DNA of 64,000 nucleotides from Lewinellaceae bacterium (GCA_016708875.1 JADJFA010000024.1:16182-80181); one strand, 5' to 3'; shown: positions 53,361 to 62,596, counted from the first letter of the stretch. Notes: generated by a model from the letters alone, not told the origin. Numbers and translations: made by a program.

Positions 53361-54809
53361 ATGAAAAAAGTAACCTTTCAAGCCCTTTCGCTCCTCCTGT
53401 TTTTAAGCGCTTGCGGCAACGAGCCGGGTCAAAAAACTGCCAACCATTCCAATTCCCCGGAAAATGCTGTTGCTACGGAGCTGCCTCCCGCCACCTATCT
53501 TGAGGGCATTTACGCCACCTCTTCAGCTGCGGGGAAAGGCATTGAAAATCTCTTTGACAACAATCCCAACACGCTGTGGCAAACCTTGCCCGGCACTGGG
53601 CCTGACGAAGGCATTATGCTATATTTCCAAAACGCGCTACCGATTACTTCCATGGAAATTGTGGCGGCGGAAGGGAGTTTTAACAAGGATATTCCTGAAA
53701 CGGAGCCGCCAATTCAAATTTACACCAACGGGCAAGTTGCCAATACAGGCCAGCCTAATGTGTGGATGAGTACTACTGAAAATGGACTGGTAAAATCCTT
53801 GTATATTCGGTTTCTGAGCACTGGCAAGGAGGAAACGGAAACCTTGCAGAAGGGTATAAATCGCCACAGTTTCCCGAAAGATGCATTTATCGCCATTCGG
53901 GAGATCAAAATAGTAAACGACAAAGGAGAAACGCTCCGCCTCGTGCCCCCTCAAAGATTGAAAGGATCGCTCACGGCATCGTCTACGCTCGCCCCGGAAG
54001 CAGCCTACAGCCCTGCGAACCTGTTTGATAGCCGCAAAGAATTTGCATGGGCAGAAGGCGCGGCCTCGGCAGGGGAGGGAGAGGTATTGACTTTTGAATT
54101 TGACAATGCCGTCAACATTACTGCCATCCAGATTTGGAATGGCTACCAGCGTTCCGATGAACATTTTGCTGCCAACACTCGGGTACGCGATTTTGAGTTT
54201 GCAGCAAAGGGGGGCTCCGAGCAATCCTACACTTTGCGCGACACCAAGGCGGGACAAAAAATTGAACTGCAATCGCCAGCAAAAGGCTCAGCCTTCGAAC
54301 TGAAAATCAAATCTGTCTATAAAGGGAAAAGTTATAAGGATTTGGCAATCAGCGATATAGTGTTCTACGACGGCGAACGACCTTTTGTGTTGCAAAGCAC
54401 CCTGCCCGAAAAATATCAGGCCACCCTGCGCACTAAAGCGGCCAGTTCACCCATTGCGGCATTACTCAACAAGCGTATTTCCAACGCTATTATCGAGGAC
54501 GTAACAGAAGGGGATGTTTTCTTCAATGCTAACTCGCTCATCTTGCGTTCTGATGGCACCTTCGTTTATTATAGTGAAAGTTCCAGTGGCGGGAATCTCG
54601 ACATTTCGACCATCGCAGATGGCAACTGGGAGTTGTTGTCAGATACTCAGGTAAAGATTTTCGGAAAGTGGACCGATCAGGTTAATTGGCCGGAATACTA
54701 CGAAGGAAATACACAAAAAACACCCACCCGCATCTTTAATGATGTGCTGACCGTAAATGCCAAACAGGTGGTGGGAACAAAAATGGTGGGTACTTTTTTC
54801 TTAAAATAG
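53361..54809 (+). CDS. Lipoprotein with discoidin/NADase-type glycan-binding domain
   Basis: 482 residues. MKKVTFQALSLLLFLSACGN is a lipoprotein signal with lipobox LSAC. Two beta-sandwich modules follow: about 45-190 and 205-345 (ASSTLAPEAAYSPANLFDSRKEFAWAEGAASAGEGEVLTFEFDNAVNITAIQIWNGYQ...), both with the layout of F5/8 type C or NADase-type glycan-binding domains. The last 130 residues (ISNAIIEDVTEGDVFFNANSLILRSDGTFVYYSES) match nothing I know. It is probably outer-membrane-anchored and binds glycans; this is inferred from the domain type. Confidence 0.7.
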   Translation: MKKVTFQALSLLLFLSACGNEPGQKTANHSNSPENAVATELPPATYLEGIYATSSAAGKGIENLFDNNPNTLWQTLPGTGPDEGIMLYFQNALPITSMEIVAAEGSFNKDIPETEPPIQIYTNGQVANTGQPNVWMSTTENGLVKSLYIRFLSTGKEETETLQKGINRHSFPKDAFIAIREIKIVNDKGETLRLVPPQRLKGSLTASSTLAPEAAYSPANLFDSRKEFAWAEGAASAGEGEVLTFEFDNAVNITAIQIWNGYQRSDEHFAANTRVRDFEFAAKGGSEQSYTLRDTKAGQKIELQSPAKGSAFELKIKSVYKGKSYKDLAISDIVFYDGERPFVLQSTLPEKYQATLRTKAASSPIAALLNKRISNAIIEDVTEGDVFFNANSLILRSDGTFVYYSESSSGGNLDISTIADGNWELLSDTQVKIFGKWTDQVNWPEYYEGNTQKTPTRIFNDVLTVNAKQVVGTKMVGTFFLK

Positions 54810-54825
54810 GACACGGTTGTTTTAG

Positions 54826-54891
54826 CCACGAATTGCACTAATTACCACAAATAACAATATTGATTCATGTAAATTAGTGTAATTCGTGGCA
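54826..54891. repeat. CCACGAATT-ACTAATT hairpin
   Basis: GCCACGAATTGCACTAATT (54826-54844) pairs with AATTAGTGTAATTCGTGGC (54873-54891) with one mismatch. It is built like the ACACGGATG family but with another word. Confidence 0.85.
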
Positions 54892-54906
54892 AATAATTAA
54901 AAAAAT

Positions 54907-54968
54907 CGCAGCGCACCGACACACCGCGCACCGGAAAAGCGGGTTTATATATGTCGGGCGCTGCGCGC
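54907..54968. repeat. GCAGCGC-type inverted repeat
   Basis: GCAGCGCACCGACA near the left pairs with TGTCGGGCGCTGC near the right, with one bulge. It may end the convergent transcripts of the two lipoprotein genes. Confidence 0.5.
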
Positions 54969-55007
54969 TTTCATGGTTCTGCGGTTTTCTGAGGAAGTAG
55001 TGCGTGT

Positions 55008-55709
55008 TTATTTGCCGTCCTCTTTGCGGAGGGTTCCCGCTGCTTCCAATTGGCTTGTTAGAGAAGGCACATCTGATTCAAGTTTCTTTTTGATCTTCGA
55101 CATGGCGCTTTGGAGGGCGAGCAGGTTGGCTTTCCTGGTTGCGGTAGAGCTGTCGTACCCATGATAAGCCGCCACCATTGCTTTTCCCTCGCCAGGCGCG
55201 GTATAGCGTATCAACATATTGCCATTGGCATCTACGATTTCCATTTGCAATTCAAGTTCTGCCCTATGTGTTCTGACGGGCATCCCGAACAAGTTTGGTA
55301 CGAACAAGGTTGAAACACTTGCCACCGTCCAGCCCCATCCGGAGTTTCGGCGTTTATAGAAAAGCAATTTGAATCGGGCATGACCGAATTGAGCTGCGGA
55401 TGCTTGGTTTAGGTTGTCGTTGAGTTCGTTGCCAAGCACATTAAAAGCATCTTGAAGTGCTTGATCCGTAACGTCGTATGCTACCCAAGGTGCAGGAGCG
55501 TAGGGGCCGCTTACTACAGTTGTCCGCACAACGTCACGGATTAGCGCGAGGTCAAACGCTTCCAGGAAGCTTCGCTCGTGAACAAGAAGACCAAGGTTTG
55601 GCAAGCGGGTAGGAAGACTTTGGTTGGAGTGAAAATCGCGCACTCGGAGCGAGCGGCAAGCCCCGAGTGAGAGGGCGATGAGCAGTAAAAGGAGCGTATA
55701 TTTTTTCAT
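55008..55709 (-). CDS. Hypothetical lipoprotein
   Basis: 233 residues from ATG 55709 (MKKYTLLLLLIALSLGACRSLRVRD). The lipobox LGAC gives a lipid anchor after residue 17. The body has no motif I recognise: a mixed region (LGLLVHERSFLEAFDLALIRDVVRTTVVSG) and a beta-rich part (RAELELQMEIVDANGNMLIRYTAPGEGKAMVAAYHGY). The last about 40 residues are a helix (ATRKANLLALQSAMSKIKKKLES). No signal of secretion beyond the lipid anchor. It is convergent with the glycan-binding lipoprotein. Confidence 0.6.
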   Translation of the reverse strand: MKKYTLLLLLIALSLGACRSLRVRDFHSNQSLPTRLPNLGLLVHERSFLEAFDLALIRDVVRTTVVSGPYAPAPWVAYDVTDQALQDAFNVLGNELNDNLNQASAAQFGHARFKLLFYKRRNSGWGWTVASVSTLFVPNLFGMPVRTHRAELELQMEIVDANGNMLIRYTAPGEGKAMVAAYHGYDSSTATRKANLLALQSAMSKIKKKLESDVPSLTSQLEAAGTLRKEDGK

Positions 55710-56006
55710 ACGGTAGATAAATTTTGCTGCAAGGTTCTGATACACATTGCAAGGCTGCAATAGGGTCTTACCCCGTCAGAGCCTACTTAACGGAGTTTAA
55801 CCTTCAGGGAGCGCGATGAAGGGTTTTAGTTAAACACAAAAACAGTGACTGTCAATGTTTTGAAAAAGCGTTAAAATAATATTTGAATCATGGTTAATTA
55901 AGTTTAACCGCCATGATATCGTGTGTGCGGATCAAAAGCCAATAGCCACCGTTAAAAGTCAATAACCAAAAGTCAACGGTCAAAATCCAACACCTACCTT
56001 TGCCCC
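55710..56006. other. Divergent gap before meaB
   Basis: 297 bases without ORF. Near 55936-55990 the words AAAAGTCAA, AATAACCAAA and GGTCAAAATCCAA are iterated, a single arm of the spacer type without an obvious partner. A TACCTTTG box lies at 55995-56002. Confidence 0.5.
55995..56002 (+). promoter_or_regulatory. -7 box TACCTTTG directly before meaB
   Basis: The box ends four bases before the ATG at 56007, the same spacing as at ftsK. This predicts a leaderless mRNA. Confidence 0.5.
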
Positions 56007-56978
56007 ATGCGTCGTCCGCTCCCCACCGTTGAACAATTTGTACAAGGCATCCGCGCCTCCGACCGCGTATTGCTGGGTCAGGCCATCACCCTTGTAGAAA
56101 GTGTGCGGGAGGATCACCAGGTGTTGGCGCGTGAAATTATTGCTGAATTGCTAGGGAATGCACAACCGTCTAACACCTTAAGAATTGCAGTCACAGGCGC
56201 TCCCGGCGTAGGCAAAAGCACCTTTATTGAAGCATTGGGGATGCACGTGATAGCATCTGGAAAACGCCCTGCTGTGCTGGCCATTGACCCTTCAAGCCTC
56301 GTGAGTGGAGGCAGTATTTTGGGCGACAAAACGCGGATGGAGCGACTTTCTATTTCCGAAAATGCATTCATACGACCCTCGCCCTCAGGGGATACGCTGG
56401 GTGGAGTAGCCCGAAAAACAAGGGAAGCCATTGTATTGGTAGAAGCAGCTGGGTTCGATACCATTCTCATCGAAACAGTCGGTGTGGGGCAATCGGAAAT
56501 AGCAGCTGAGCGCATGACAGACTTGTTTTTGCTGCTGCTGCTGCCCGGCGCTGGCGACGAATTGCAAGGCATCAAACGTGGCATAGTGGAAATGGCCGAC
56601 TTTCTGGTCGTCAATAAAGCCGACGGCGATCGGGTCAAATTGGCGAATCAGGCACGAGGGCATTACCTCAATGCTACCCATCTTTTGCCTCCGAAACCGA
56701 ATGGCTGGCAACCTCAAGTGATGGCTTGCAGCGCTTTGGAAAACACGGGCATTGCCGAACTTTGGGAAGCCATTGAAGCATTCCAAAAACACACCCTCGC
56801 CACTGGTTTTTTACAAGAAAACCGCCGACAACAAGCCCTCTATTGGCTGGAGGATTCGATTGAAGCGGGATTAAAAAACATGTTTTACAAACACCCAGCC
56901 GTTAAAGCAAAACTTGCCGAGGTGGAGGTCGAGGTTCTGGCTGGGCGTATGTCGCCTACGGAGGCAGCGGAGCGGGTT

Positions 56979-56999
<21 letters not shown>
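56007..56999 (+). CDS. meaB: Methylmalonyl-CoA mutase-associated GTPase
   Basis: 330 residues. Walker A GAPGVGKSTFIEALG, then AIDPSS, FIRPSPSGDTLGGVARKTREA, LIETVGVGQSE (switch) and VNKADGD (G4) are diagnostic for MeaB/ArgK. It guards the B12-dependent methylmalonyl-CoA mutase by driving cofactor loading and repair. The mutase genes are not in the window. The last residues (VIGILRY) are encoded by the left arm of the ATATTGGG-word hairpin that follows, so the C-terminus is affected by a repeat. Confidence 0.93.
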
Positions 57000-57212
<213 letters not shown>

Positions 57213-57220
57213 GGTCTTCC

Positions 57221-58444
57221 ATGAACCTTCCACTCCTCATTTCCCGCCGCTATCTTTTTGCCAAGCGCAGCACAAATGCCATCAACATAATTACGGGCAT
57301 TTCGGTGTTGGGTGTAGCCATTGGAACGGCTGCGCTGATACTCGTGCTTTCGGTCTTCAACGGATTTGAGGATCTACTCTCCAACCTGTTTGGGCATTTT
57401 AACCCTGAACTCAAAATCACGCCCACCAAAGGCAAAACCTTTGAAGTGGACAGTTTTGTTTTGGCAAAAATACGCACAGTACCCGGCGTTGAAATCGCAA
57501 GTGAGACCCTGGAAGAGATCGCCTTTTTTGAGCACGACGGCTCACAGGATTTTGGGGTGCTGAAAGGCGTGGATTCCCTATTCGCTCGTGTCAACGGGAT
57601 TGATTCCGATACTACCCTTCGAGAGGGCCAATACTTATTGAAAGAAGGCGAGCGCAACTATCTGGTGCTGGGCGCGGGTGTTCGTAACAAATTGAGTGTC
57701 AATGTCAGCAATCCCCTTGCTACAATTACGGTGTATATGCCTGAACAGCAGACAGGGGTGCTCGACAAGCCTTTCAAAACCCGACTCGCAAGCCCTATAG
57801 GTACTTTTGCCATTCAGCAGGAATTTGACAATGAATATGTATTGACCAATATCGGATTTGTGCGCGAACTTCTGGAAGCTCCACCGACTACAGTGTCAGC
57901 CTTGGAGATTAAGTGTCGCCCGGGCACCGACATAAAGGAAGTAAAAGCACAGGCCCGCGCATTGCTCGGCGAAGGTTTTACGATGAAAGACCGCTATGAA
58001 CAAAACGAGGCTTTTTTCAAAGTGATGCAGTTGGAAAAATGGATGGGCTTCGCCATTACCAGCCTTATGCTTTTGCTCATGGCATTCAACACAGTAGGGG
58101 CCTTGTGGATGATTGTGCTCGACAAACAACGCGACATCAGTACACTCAAAAGCATGGGTGCTACGGACGCTACAGTACACCGTATTTTCCTGCTCGAAGG
58201 GTTTTTGCTTACGCTGCTGGGGATGGGTATCGGGCTGGTGCTTGCCATTGGGCTTTATTTTGTTCAAAAAAATTGGGGCATCGTCACTATCCCGGAAGGT
58301 TTCCTGGTAGATAGTTATCCTATTGCCATGCGGGCATCAGATTTTTTGCCTGTGACGCTCACGGTGCTGGGTATTGGATTTTTCGCTTCGCTTTTGCCGG
58401 CGAGGAGAGCCATGCAGGTGCCAGCGTTTTTGAGGGAGGAGTAG
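57221..58444 (+). CDS. LolC/LolE-type lipoprotein-releasing ABC permease
   Basis: 407 residues. An N-terminal membrane helix (ISVLGVAIGTAALILVLSVFNGF) is followed by a large periplasmic MacB-type domain. The C-terminal FtsX domain has three helices (FAITSLMLLLMAFNTVGALWMIVLDKQRDISTLKSMGAT...). The pattern NLPLLISRRYLFAKRSTNAINIITGISV is typical of LolC/LolE. With LolD it would lift lipoproteins from the inner membrane; the ATPase gene is not next to it. The ATG lies right after the right arm of the hairpin. Confidence 0.85.
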   Translation: MNLPLLISRRYLFAKRSTNAINIITGISVLGVAIGTAALILVLSVFNGFEDLLSNLFGHFNPELKITPTKGKTFEVDSFVLAKIRTVPGVEIASETLEEIAFFEHDGSQDFGVLKGVDSLFARVNGIDSDTTLREGQYLLKEGERNYLVLGAGVRNKLSVNVSNPLATITVYMPEQQTGVLDKPFKTRLASPIGTFAIQQEFDNEYVLTNIGFVRELLEAPPTTVSALEIKCRPGTDIKEVKAQARALLGEGFTMKDRYEQNEAFFKVMQLEKWMGFAITSLMLLLMAFNTVGALWMIVLDKQRDISTLKSMGATDATVHRIFLLEGFLLTLLGMGIGLVLAIGLYFVQKNWGIVTIPEGFLVDSYPIAMRASDFLPVTLTVLGIGFFASLLPARRAMQVPAFLREE

Positions 58445-58445
58445 G

Positions 58446-58495
58446 CTGGTTTAATGCTGATTAGTAGACTGGTGATTGGTAGATTGGTTCATTAA
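58446..58495. repeat. GATTGGT-word single arm
   Basis: TTTAATGCTGATTAGTAGAC and GGTGATTGGTAGATTGGTTC repeat the GGTGATTGG word of 27108 and 40112. No second arm is visible nearby. Confidence 0.55.
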
Positions 58496-58643
58496 ATAAC
58501 GGAGAAAAAATGCTCCGTACTCCGCGCTCTTTTTCAAAAATGTTTACCTTTAGCATCTTAAAAGTGACCGGTATAGCACGCTTCGTCTATACCCCGCAAT
58601 CTTGCAAATAAACGTACACCACACTAACATTTCCATTCAAATT

Positions 58644-59033
58644 ATGGCAGCAAAGGACAAATACTCCAGCGTACTCGCTCTAGGCGAAAAACTTGGCATC
58701 CGCGACGGCAAACTTGAAGAAGGTGCTGATGGTGTGCTCCGCATGTGGGGCACCGCTGAAGACACCTACCAAAAAGACCAACTTTGGGATGCTATCAAAG
58801 CAATTGGCGGCGCAAGCCCAACCGATCTTGTAGCCGATATCAAAGTAGCCAACACGGACTACTACACCAAGCACACCGTAGCAAAAGGTGATAGCCTCAG
58901 CAAAATCGCCAAGCATTACTACGACGATATGATGAAGTACAAGGCGATCTTCGACGCCAATCGTGACCAACTCAGCGATCCTGACGAGATTGAAGTTGGC
59001 CAGGTGCTTGTTATCCCGAATATCTGGAGTTAA
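58644..59033 (+). CDS. BON-LysM protein (Kbp/YgaU-like)
   Basis: 129 residues from ATG 58644 (MAAKDKYSSVLALGEKLGIRDG). The N-terminal part (about 10-65) looks like a BON domain; the C-terminal part (HTVAKGDSLSKIAKHYYDDMMKYKAIFDANRDQLSDPDEIEVGQVLVIP) is a clear LysM repeat. This layout is that of the E. coli K+-binding protein Kbp (YgaU). No signal peptide is present, in keeping with a cytoplasmic role. The start at 58602 would add only leader residues. Confidence 0.78.
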   Translation: MAAKDKYSSVLALGEKLGIRDGKLEEGADGVLRMWGTAEDTYQKDQLWDAIKAIGGASPTDLVADIKVANTDYYTKHTVAKGDSLSKIAKHYYDDMMKYKAIFDANRDQLSDPDEIEVGQVLVIPNIWS

Positions 59034-59121
59034 TTGAATATCGCAGCCTAACCATGCATAGCAATGGCTGTCTCGCATCTCGCGGGGCAGCCTTTTTTAG
59101 TGGATTTTGCTAAGAGGGGAG

Positions 59122-59200
59122 GGAACACGGATGCCACGGATGAGACACGGATTTTTTTGATCCGTTCAAATCCGTGTCCCATCCGTGCCATCCGTGTTCC
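59122..59200. repeat. ACACGGATG-family hairpin, copy 5
   Basis: Left arm 59122-59154 and right arm 59168-59200 match at 31 of 33 positions. Confidence 0.92.
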
Positions 59201-59224
59201 ATTACGATAGTTCACTCAAGTTTT

Positions 59225-59232
59225 TACCTTTG
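59225..59232 (+). promoter_or_regulatory. -7 box TACCTTTG before the transketolase gene
   Basis: It lies 21 bases before the ATG at 59254 and directly after the hairpin. No clear -33 box. Confidence 0.45.
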
Positions 59233-59253
59233 TCGCTTACATTACTCAATCAA

Positions 59254-60105
59254 ATGGCTGATTATTCCAAACTTAAAGAACAAGCGGTTCAAACGCGTCG
59301 CGACATCGTGCGTATGGTGTTCAACTGCCAAAGCGGACACCCAGGCGGCTCGCTCGGATGTGTAGAATATTTTGTGGCGCTTTATGGCAATGTGTTGAAG
59401 CACAAGGCTAAACCTTTCAAAATGGACGGCAAAGGGCAGGATATGTTCTTCCTTTCCAATGGGCACATTTCGCCCGTATGGTATTCAGTTCTGGCGCGCA
59501 CAGGCTATTTCCCCGTGGCCGAACTCGCAAGCTTCCGCAAGCTAAACTCACGCTTGCAAGGCCACCCGGCTACACACGAAGGGCTACCCGGCGTCCGAAT
59601 CGCCTCCGGTTCTTTAGGCCAGGGCATCTCGGCATCCATCGGCGCGGCCCTTGCAAAAAAACTAGATGGTGACAATCGCTGGATATTCTGCCTCACGGGC
59701 GACGGCGAACTCGATGAAGGCCAATGCTGGGAGGCCATCATGTCAGCAGCACACCTCAAGGTGGACAACCTGATCGTGACCGTAGACTGGAACGGCCAGC
59801 AGATTGACGGCCCCACCCGTGAGGTTATGAACCTGGGCAATTTACCAGCCAAATGGAAAGCCTTTGGCTGGGATGTTTTGATTTTGGAAAAAGGCAATGA
59901 TATGGATGCAGTGATTGCGATGTTGCGCAAAGCCAAACGCCGCACTGGAAAAGGAAAACCAGTAGTGATCTTGATGAAAACTGACATGGGATACGGTGTT
60001 GATTTTATGCAAGGCACCCACAAATGGCATGGCAAAGCGCCCAATCAGGAGCAATTCGAGCTTGCGATGGGGCAGTTAGGTGAGACGGGATTGGGGGATT
60101 TTTAG
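59254..60105 (+). CDS. Transketolase, N-terminal (TPP-binding) subunit
   Basis: 283 residues from ATG 59254 (MADYSKLKEQAVQTRRDIVRM). CQSGHPGGSLGCVEYFVALY, SLGQGISASIGAALAKK, and the TPP motif TGDGELDEGQCWEAIMSAAHLKVDNLIVTVDWN are those of the N-terminal half. In split enzymes the C-terminal half is encoded by the next gene and completes the active site. Here a tRNA-Ala follows, and no C-terminal half is in the window, so the partner must lie elsewhere. The frame upstream of 59254 reads through the hairpin. Confidence 0.9.
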   Translation: MADYSKLKEQAVQTRRDIVRMVFNCQSGHPGGSLGCVEYFVALYGNVLKHKAKPFKMDGKGQDMFFLSNGHISPVWYSVLARTGYFPVAELASFRKLNSRLQGHPATHEGLPGVRIASGSLGQGISASIGAALAKKLDGDNRWIFCLTGDGELDEGQCWEAIMSAAHLKVDNLIVTVDWNGQQIDGPTREVMNLGNLPAKWKAFGWDVLILEKGNDMDAVIAMLRKAKRRTGKGKPVVILMKTDMGYGVDFMQGTHKWHGKAPNQEQFELAMGQLGETGLGDF

Positions 60106-60119
60106 TTTTTTGAGAAAAT

Positions 60120-60152
60120 TTTGTGGTTTTGGGTTGTAGGGTTTTACATTTG
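60120..60152 (+). promoter_or_regulatory. Promoter TTTG-N21-TACATTTG before tRNA-Ala
   Basis: TTTG (60120-60123) and TACATTTG (60145-60152) fit the consensus with 21-base spacing. A start site near 60159 gives about 100 bases of leader containing a CCCGCC/GGCGGG element. Confidence 0.6.
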
Positions 60153-60227
60153 CACCCCAATTGGGAAATTGACCTTTTTTTGAAGTACTGAAGCCCGCCT
60201 AAGCCAAGGGTGGCGAAAAGAAACAAG

Positions 60228-60253
60228 CCCGCCTTCGCTAAAGCTACGGCGGG
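60228..60253. repeat. CCCGCC-GGCGGG palindrome
   Basis: CCCGCC (60228-60233) pairs with GGCGGG (60248-60253). It ends CGGCGGGTAAA, as does the element inserted in the T9SS domain at 43413-43453. Confidence 0.7.
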
Positions 60254-60257
60254 TAAA

Positions 60258-60330
<73 letters not shown>

Positions 60331-60340
60331 CTAAGTACGA

Positions 60341-60372
60341 AGTCTCACCTTGAAAAAGGTGGGGCTTTTTTT
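60341..60372 (+). terminator. Rho-independent terminator of tRNA-Ala
   Basis: AGTCTCACCTT pairs with AAGGTGGGGCT (11 bp with G-U pairs), loop GAAA, followed by seven T. Confidence 0.88.
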
Positions 60373-60381
60373 ATTGTTTTT

Positions 60382-60606
60382 ATAATGTCACCGCTATGCG
60401 GTTCTTCCCATTTTACCGCCCTTTGGGCTACCATAATGTCACCGCTACGCGGTTCTTCCCATTTTACCGCCCTTTGGGCTACCATAATGTCACCGCTACG
60501 CGGTTCTTCCCATTTTACCGCCCTTTGGGCTACCATAATGTCACCGCTACGCGGTTCTTCTCATTTTACCGCCCTTTGGGCTACCATAATGTCACCGCTA
60601 CGCGGT
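60382..60606. repeat. 51-bp tandem repeat, 4.4 copies
   Basis: Copies start at 60382, 60433, 60484 and 60535, with a partial fifth from 60586. They differ at only about one base each. Each unit has two small hairpins: ACCGC-TAC-GCGGT and GCCC-TTT-GGGC. Spacing is exact and there are no unique spacers. Confidence 0.95.
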
Positions 60607-60791
60607 TTTAGTAGAGCGCCCCAGACGCCATCGGGAAGGACTCGGAATTGGATACGGAGCGATAGATTGATCAGGAGACACCACACACGGCAGAAAGTCT
60701 GCGATATTTGCCGCCGGGTATAAAAACAGTCAGTGGATTATGTCATTCACAGGAAGCCATCTTAATATTGCTGTTATAAATTTTCAAGCCC

Positions 60792-61562
60792 ATGAAGGAA
60801 CAAAACAGTGTTATGGATATCTTTTTCAAATTCCTGATGGAATATAAATACGATGAAAAAGATTTGGACTATACGTTAGCAGAGAAACACATCAGTGTGT
60901 TGCAAACGTTATCAAGCATAGGCAATTCTGGTTTTAACTTGTTTGATATTAATAAGCGTCAGATAATATTTTATTCTTCCAACTTTGGGCAATTGTTGGG
61001 CTATAAACGATCTGACTATGAAAAAATCGGGCAGCAATTTTTTATTGACAGATTTCATCCAGAGGATGCTTTGAATTTAAGCAAATTAAGTGTTTCCATT
61101 TTTAAAATATTCAATGCCTTTTCAAGTGAGGATAAACTGAGTCACAAAATGATAAGTGAATATAGAATGCTCAATGCCCAGGGTAAATATACACGACTAA
61201 TTGAGCAATATCAAATGGTAGAGTTGGATAAAAAAGGGCAGTTGTGGCTCATGTTGGGCGTAGTAGATGTATCCTCTAATCAGGATGAAGAGAGCAGCAG
61301 TAAAGGTCAATTGTTGAATTTTAAAACCGGACAATTCATTCCCATAGATGTTCCTCAGAAAGCTCAAGTTGAATTGACCAAAAGAGAACTGGAAATTTTA
61401 AGACTTGTGAAAGTAGGCTTATTAAGCAAAGAGATATCAACAAAGCTGTCTATTAGTTTGCATACCGTAAATACACATAGACAAAGGTTTTTAGAAAAAC
61501 TGGGCGCCAACAATTCATTCGAGGCTGTGAGCTTTGCCTCGAGATTTGGCCTCTTGCAGTAG
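60792..61562 (+). CDS. PAS-LuxR type transcription regulator
   Basis: 256 residues. Residues about 45-165 (GNSGFNLFDINKRQIIFYSSNFGQLLGYKRSDYEKIGQQFFIDRFHPEDAL) are a PAS-like sensor. Residues about 195-255 (LTKRELEILRLVKVGLLSKEISTKLSISLHTVNTHRQRFLEKLGANNSFEAVSFA) are a LuxR-type HTH. No receiver domain is present, so it is a direct sensor-regulator. The ligand is unknown. An 18-bp palindrome follows the stop by three bases. Confidence 0.82.
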   Translation: MKEQNSVMDIFFKFLMEYKYDEKDLDYTLAEKHISVLQTLSSIGNSGFNLFDINKRQIIFYSSNFGQLLGYKRSDYEKIGQQFFIDRFHPEDALNLSKLSVSIFKIFNAFSSEDKLSHKMISEYRMLNAQGKYTRLIEQYQMVELDKKGQLWLMLGVVDVSSNQDEESSSKGQLLNFKTGQFIPIDVPQKAQVELTKRELEILRLVKVGLLSKEISTKLSISLHTVNTHRQRFLEKLGANNSFEAVSFASRFGLLQ

Positions 61563-61564
61563 GG

Positions 61565-61582
61565 ATACTGATTAATCAGTAT
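61565..61582. promoter_or_regulatory. 18-bp perfect palindrome ATACTGATTAATCAGTAT
   Basis: It has no loop, so it is more like a dimeric protein-binding site than a terminator. The neighbouring PAS-LuxR protein is an obvious candidate binder (inference). Confidence 0.55.
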
Positions 61583-61634
61583 TGTACAGCGTTTAGATCC
61601 GGGGGACTTTTGTGCCATCAAAAATTTAAACGAC

Positions 61635-61760
61635 ATGGTACAATTTACTTTACGTTCATTTCTGGTGGTGCTTGCAATACTTGTTTTCGCCCATCGCACA
61701 CAACCCCTAAAATCGCCGGTTCAACCTATAATACCCACAATTGTCTACTTCAACCGCTGA
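61635..61760 (+). CDS. Small hydrophobic ORF, possible peptide or gene remnant
   Basis: 41 residues from ATG 61635 with a signal-like stretch (FLVVLAILVFAHR) and a basic tail. No family known; it may be a short secreted peptide or the 5' remainder of a lost gene. Confidence 0.3.
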   Translation: MVQFTLRSFLVVLAILVFAHRTQPLKSPVQPIIPTIVYFNR

Positions 61761-61903
61761 GCAGGATTTATTGCTGAGCGTCAGGATTCGGCGCTTATAG
61801 GCTTCTGCTGCATTTTTCAATTCAAATCTTTCCTGAAACATCGCAAACCGTGAATGTACCATTCATCGGAAGGTCACACCTGTTTGCCCACAAACTTAAT
61901 AAC

Positions 61904-62596
61904 ATGAATACGTCCATCAGAAGAAACGAAAAAATCACCGGCGTCTTTTTTATCGCCGCTACAACTTCTGCCATTATTGGGCAACAATACTATGGTCCGG
62001 TATTGAACAGCACCAATATTCTTGAGAGCGTCCATGCCGCTTCCACAAAAATTGCTTTGGGCGCCTTCTTTGAGCTGATTCTGGCAATCTCCAATATCGG
62101 CACGGGGATTATGCTCTACCCTCGCCTGAAGCGTTTCAGCGAAAGCTGGGGCCTTGGTTATAGCTTATTCCGATTACTGGAAGTGGTCTTTATTTTGATC
62201 GGATTGCTCAGCATGCTCACCATTAGGACGCTTAGTGAGGAAGCCTTAAGCATGAGTGCTGAAAAAGAGTTGTCGGCCCAGAGCATTGCTGGTTTATTGA
62301 AACAGGTATACAGTTGGGCCTTTATTTTAGGTCCTCATTTTATGCTTGGGATAAATACATTGATCTACTCCAGCATATTTTTCCTGTCCAGAATTTTACC
62401 AAAAAAACTCGCCATTTTTGGTATAACGGGCGCTGTCCTGATCCTGCTGGGAGCCGTTCTGGAAATTTTCGGGTATATCCCACACTTCTCTTCCGCTATC
62501 ATTTTTCTAGCCCTTCCCATTGCCGTTTACGAAATGGTTTTGGCTGGCTGGCTCCTCCTAAAAGGATTTAATAAAGAGGCTTATACGGCCCTTTAA
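61904..62596 (+). CDS. DUF4386-like membrane protein
   Basis: 230 residues from ATG 61904 (MNTSIRRNEKITGVFFIAATTSAIIG). About six membrane segments; the pattern of the first 25 residues and of GTGIMLYPRLKRFSESWGLGYSLFRLLEVVFILIGLLS fits the DUF4386 family. Function unknown in the family. It is 41 bases before the oxidoreductase gene, in the same direction. Confidence 0.72.
   Translation: MNTSIRRNEKITGVFFIAATTSAIIGQQYYGPVLNSTNILESVHAASTKIALGAFFELILAISNIGTGIMLYPRLKRFSESWGLGYSLFRLLEVVFILIGLLSMLTIRTLSEEALSMSAEKELSAQSIAGLLKQVYSWAFILGPHFMLGINTLIYSSIFFLSRILPKKLAIFGITGAVLILLGAVLEIFGYIPHFSSAIIFLALPIAVYEMVLAGWLLLKGFNKEAYTAL

Larger units (their letters stand above)
60331..60791. other. Gap with tandem repeat, no gene
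   Basis: 461 bases between tRNA-Ala and the PAS-LuxR gene. It contains the tRNA terminator (60341-60372), the 51-bp repeat (60382-60606) and about 180 bases with nothing recognisable. All frames are open across the repeat because the unit is 17 codons long, so the ORFs there are not evidence of a gene. Confidence 0.65.
61563..61903. other. Gap after the PAS-LuxR gene
   Basis: 341 bases with an 18-bp perfect palindrome (61565-61582) and a 41-codon frame (61635-61760). The remainder shows nothing. Confidence 0.5.

Noticed and set aside
60382..60606. CRISPR array
   Set aside because: The whole 51-bp unit is repeated, there are no unique spacers and no cas genes in the window.
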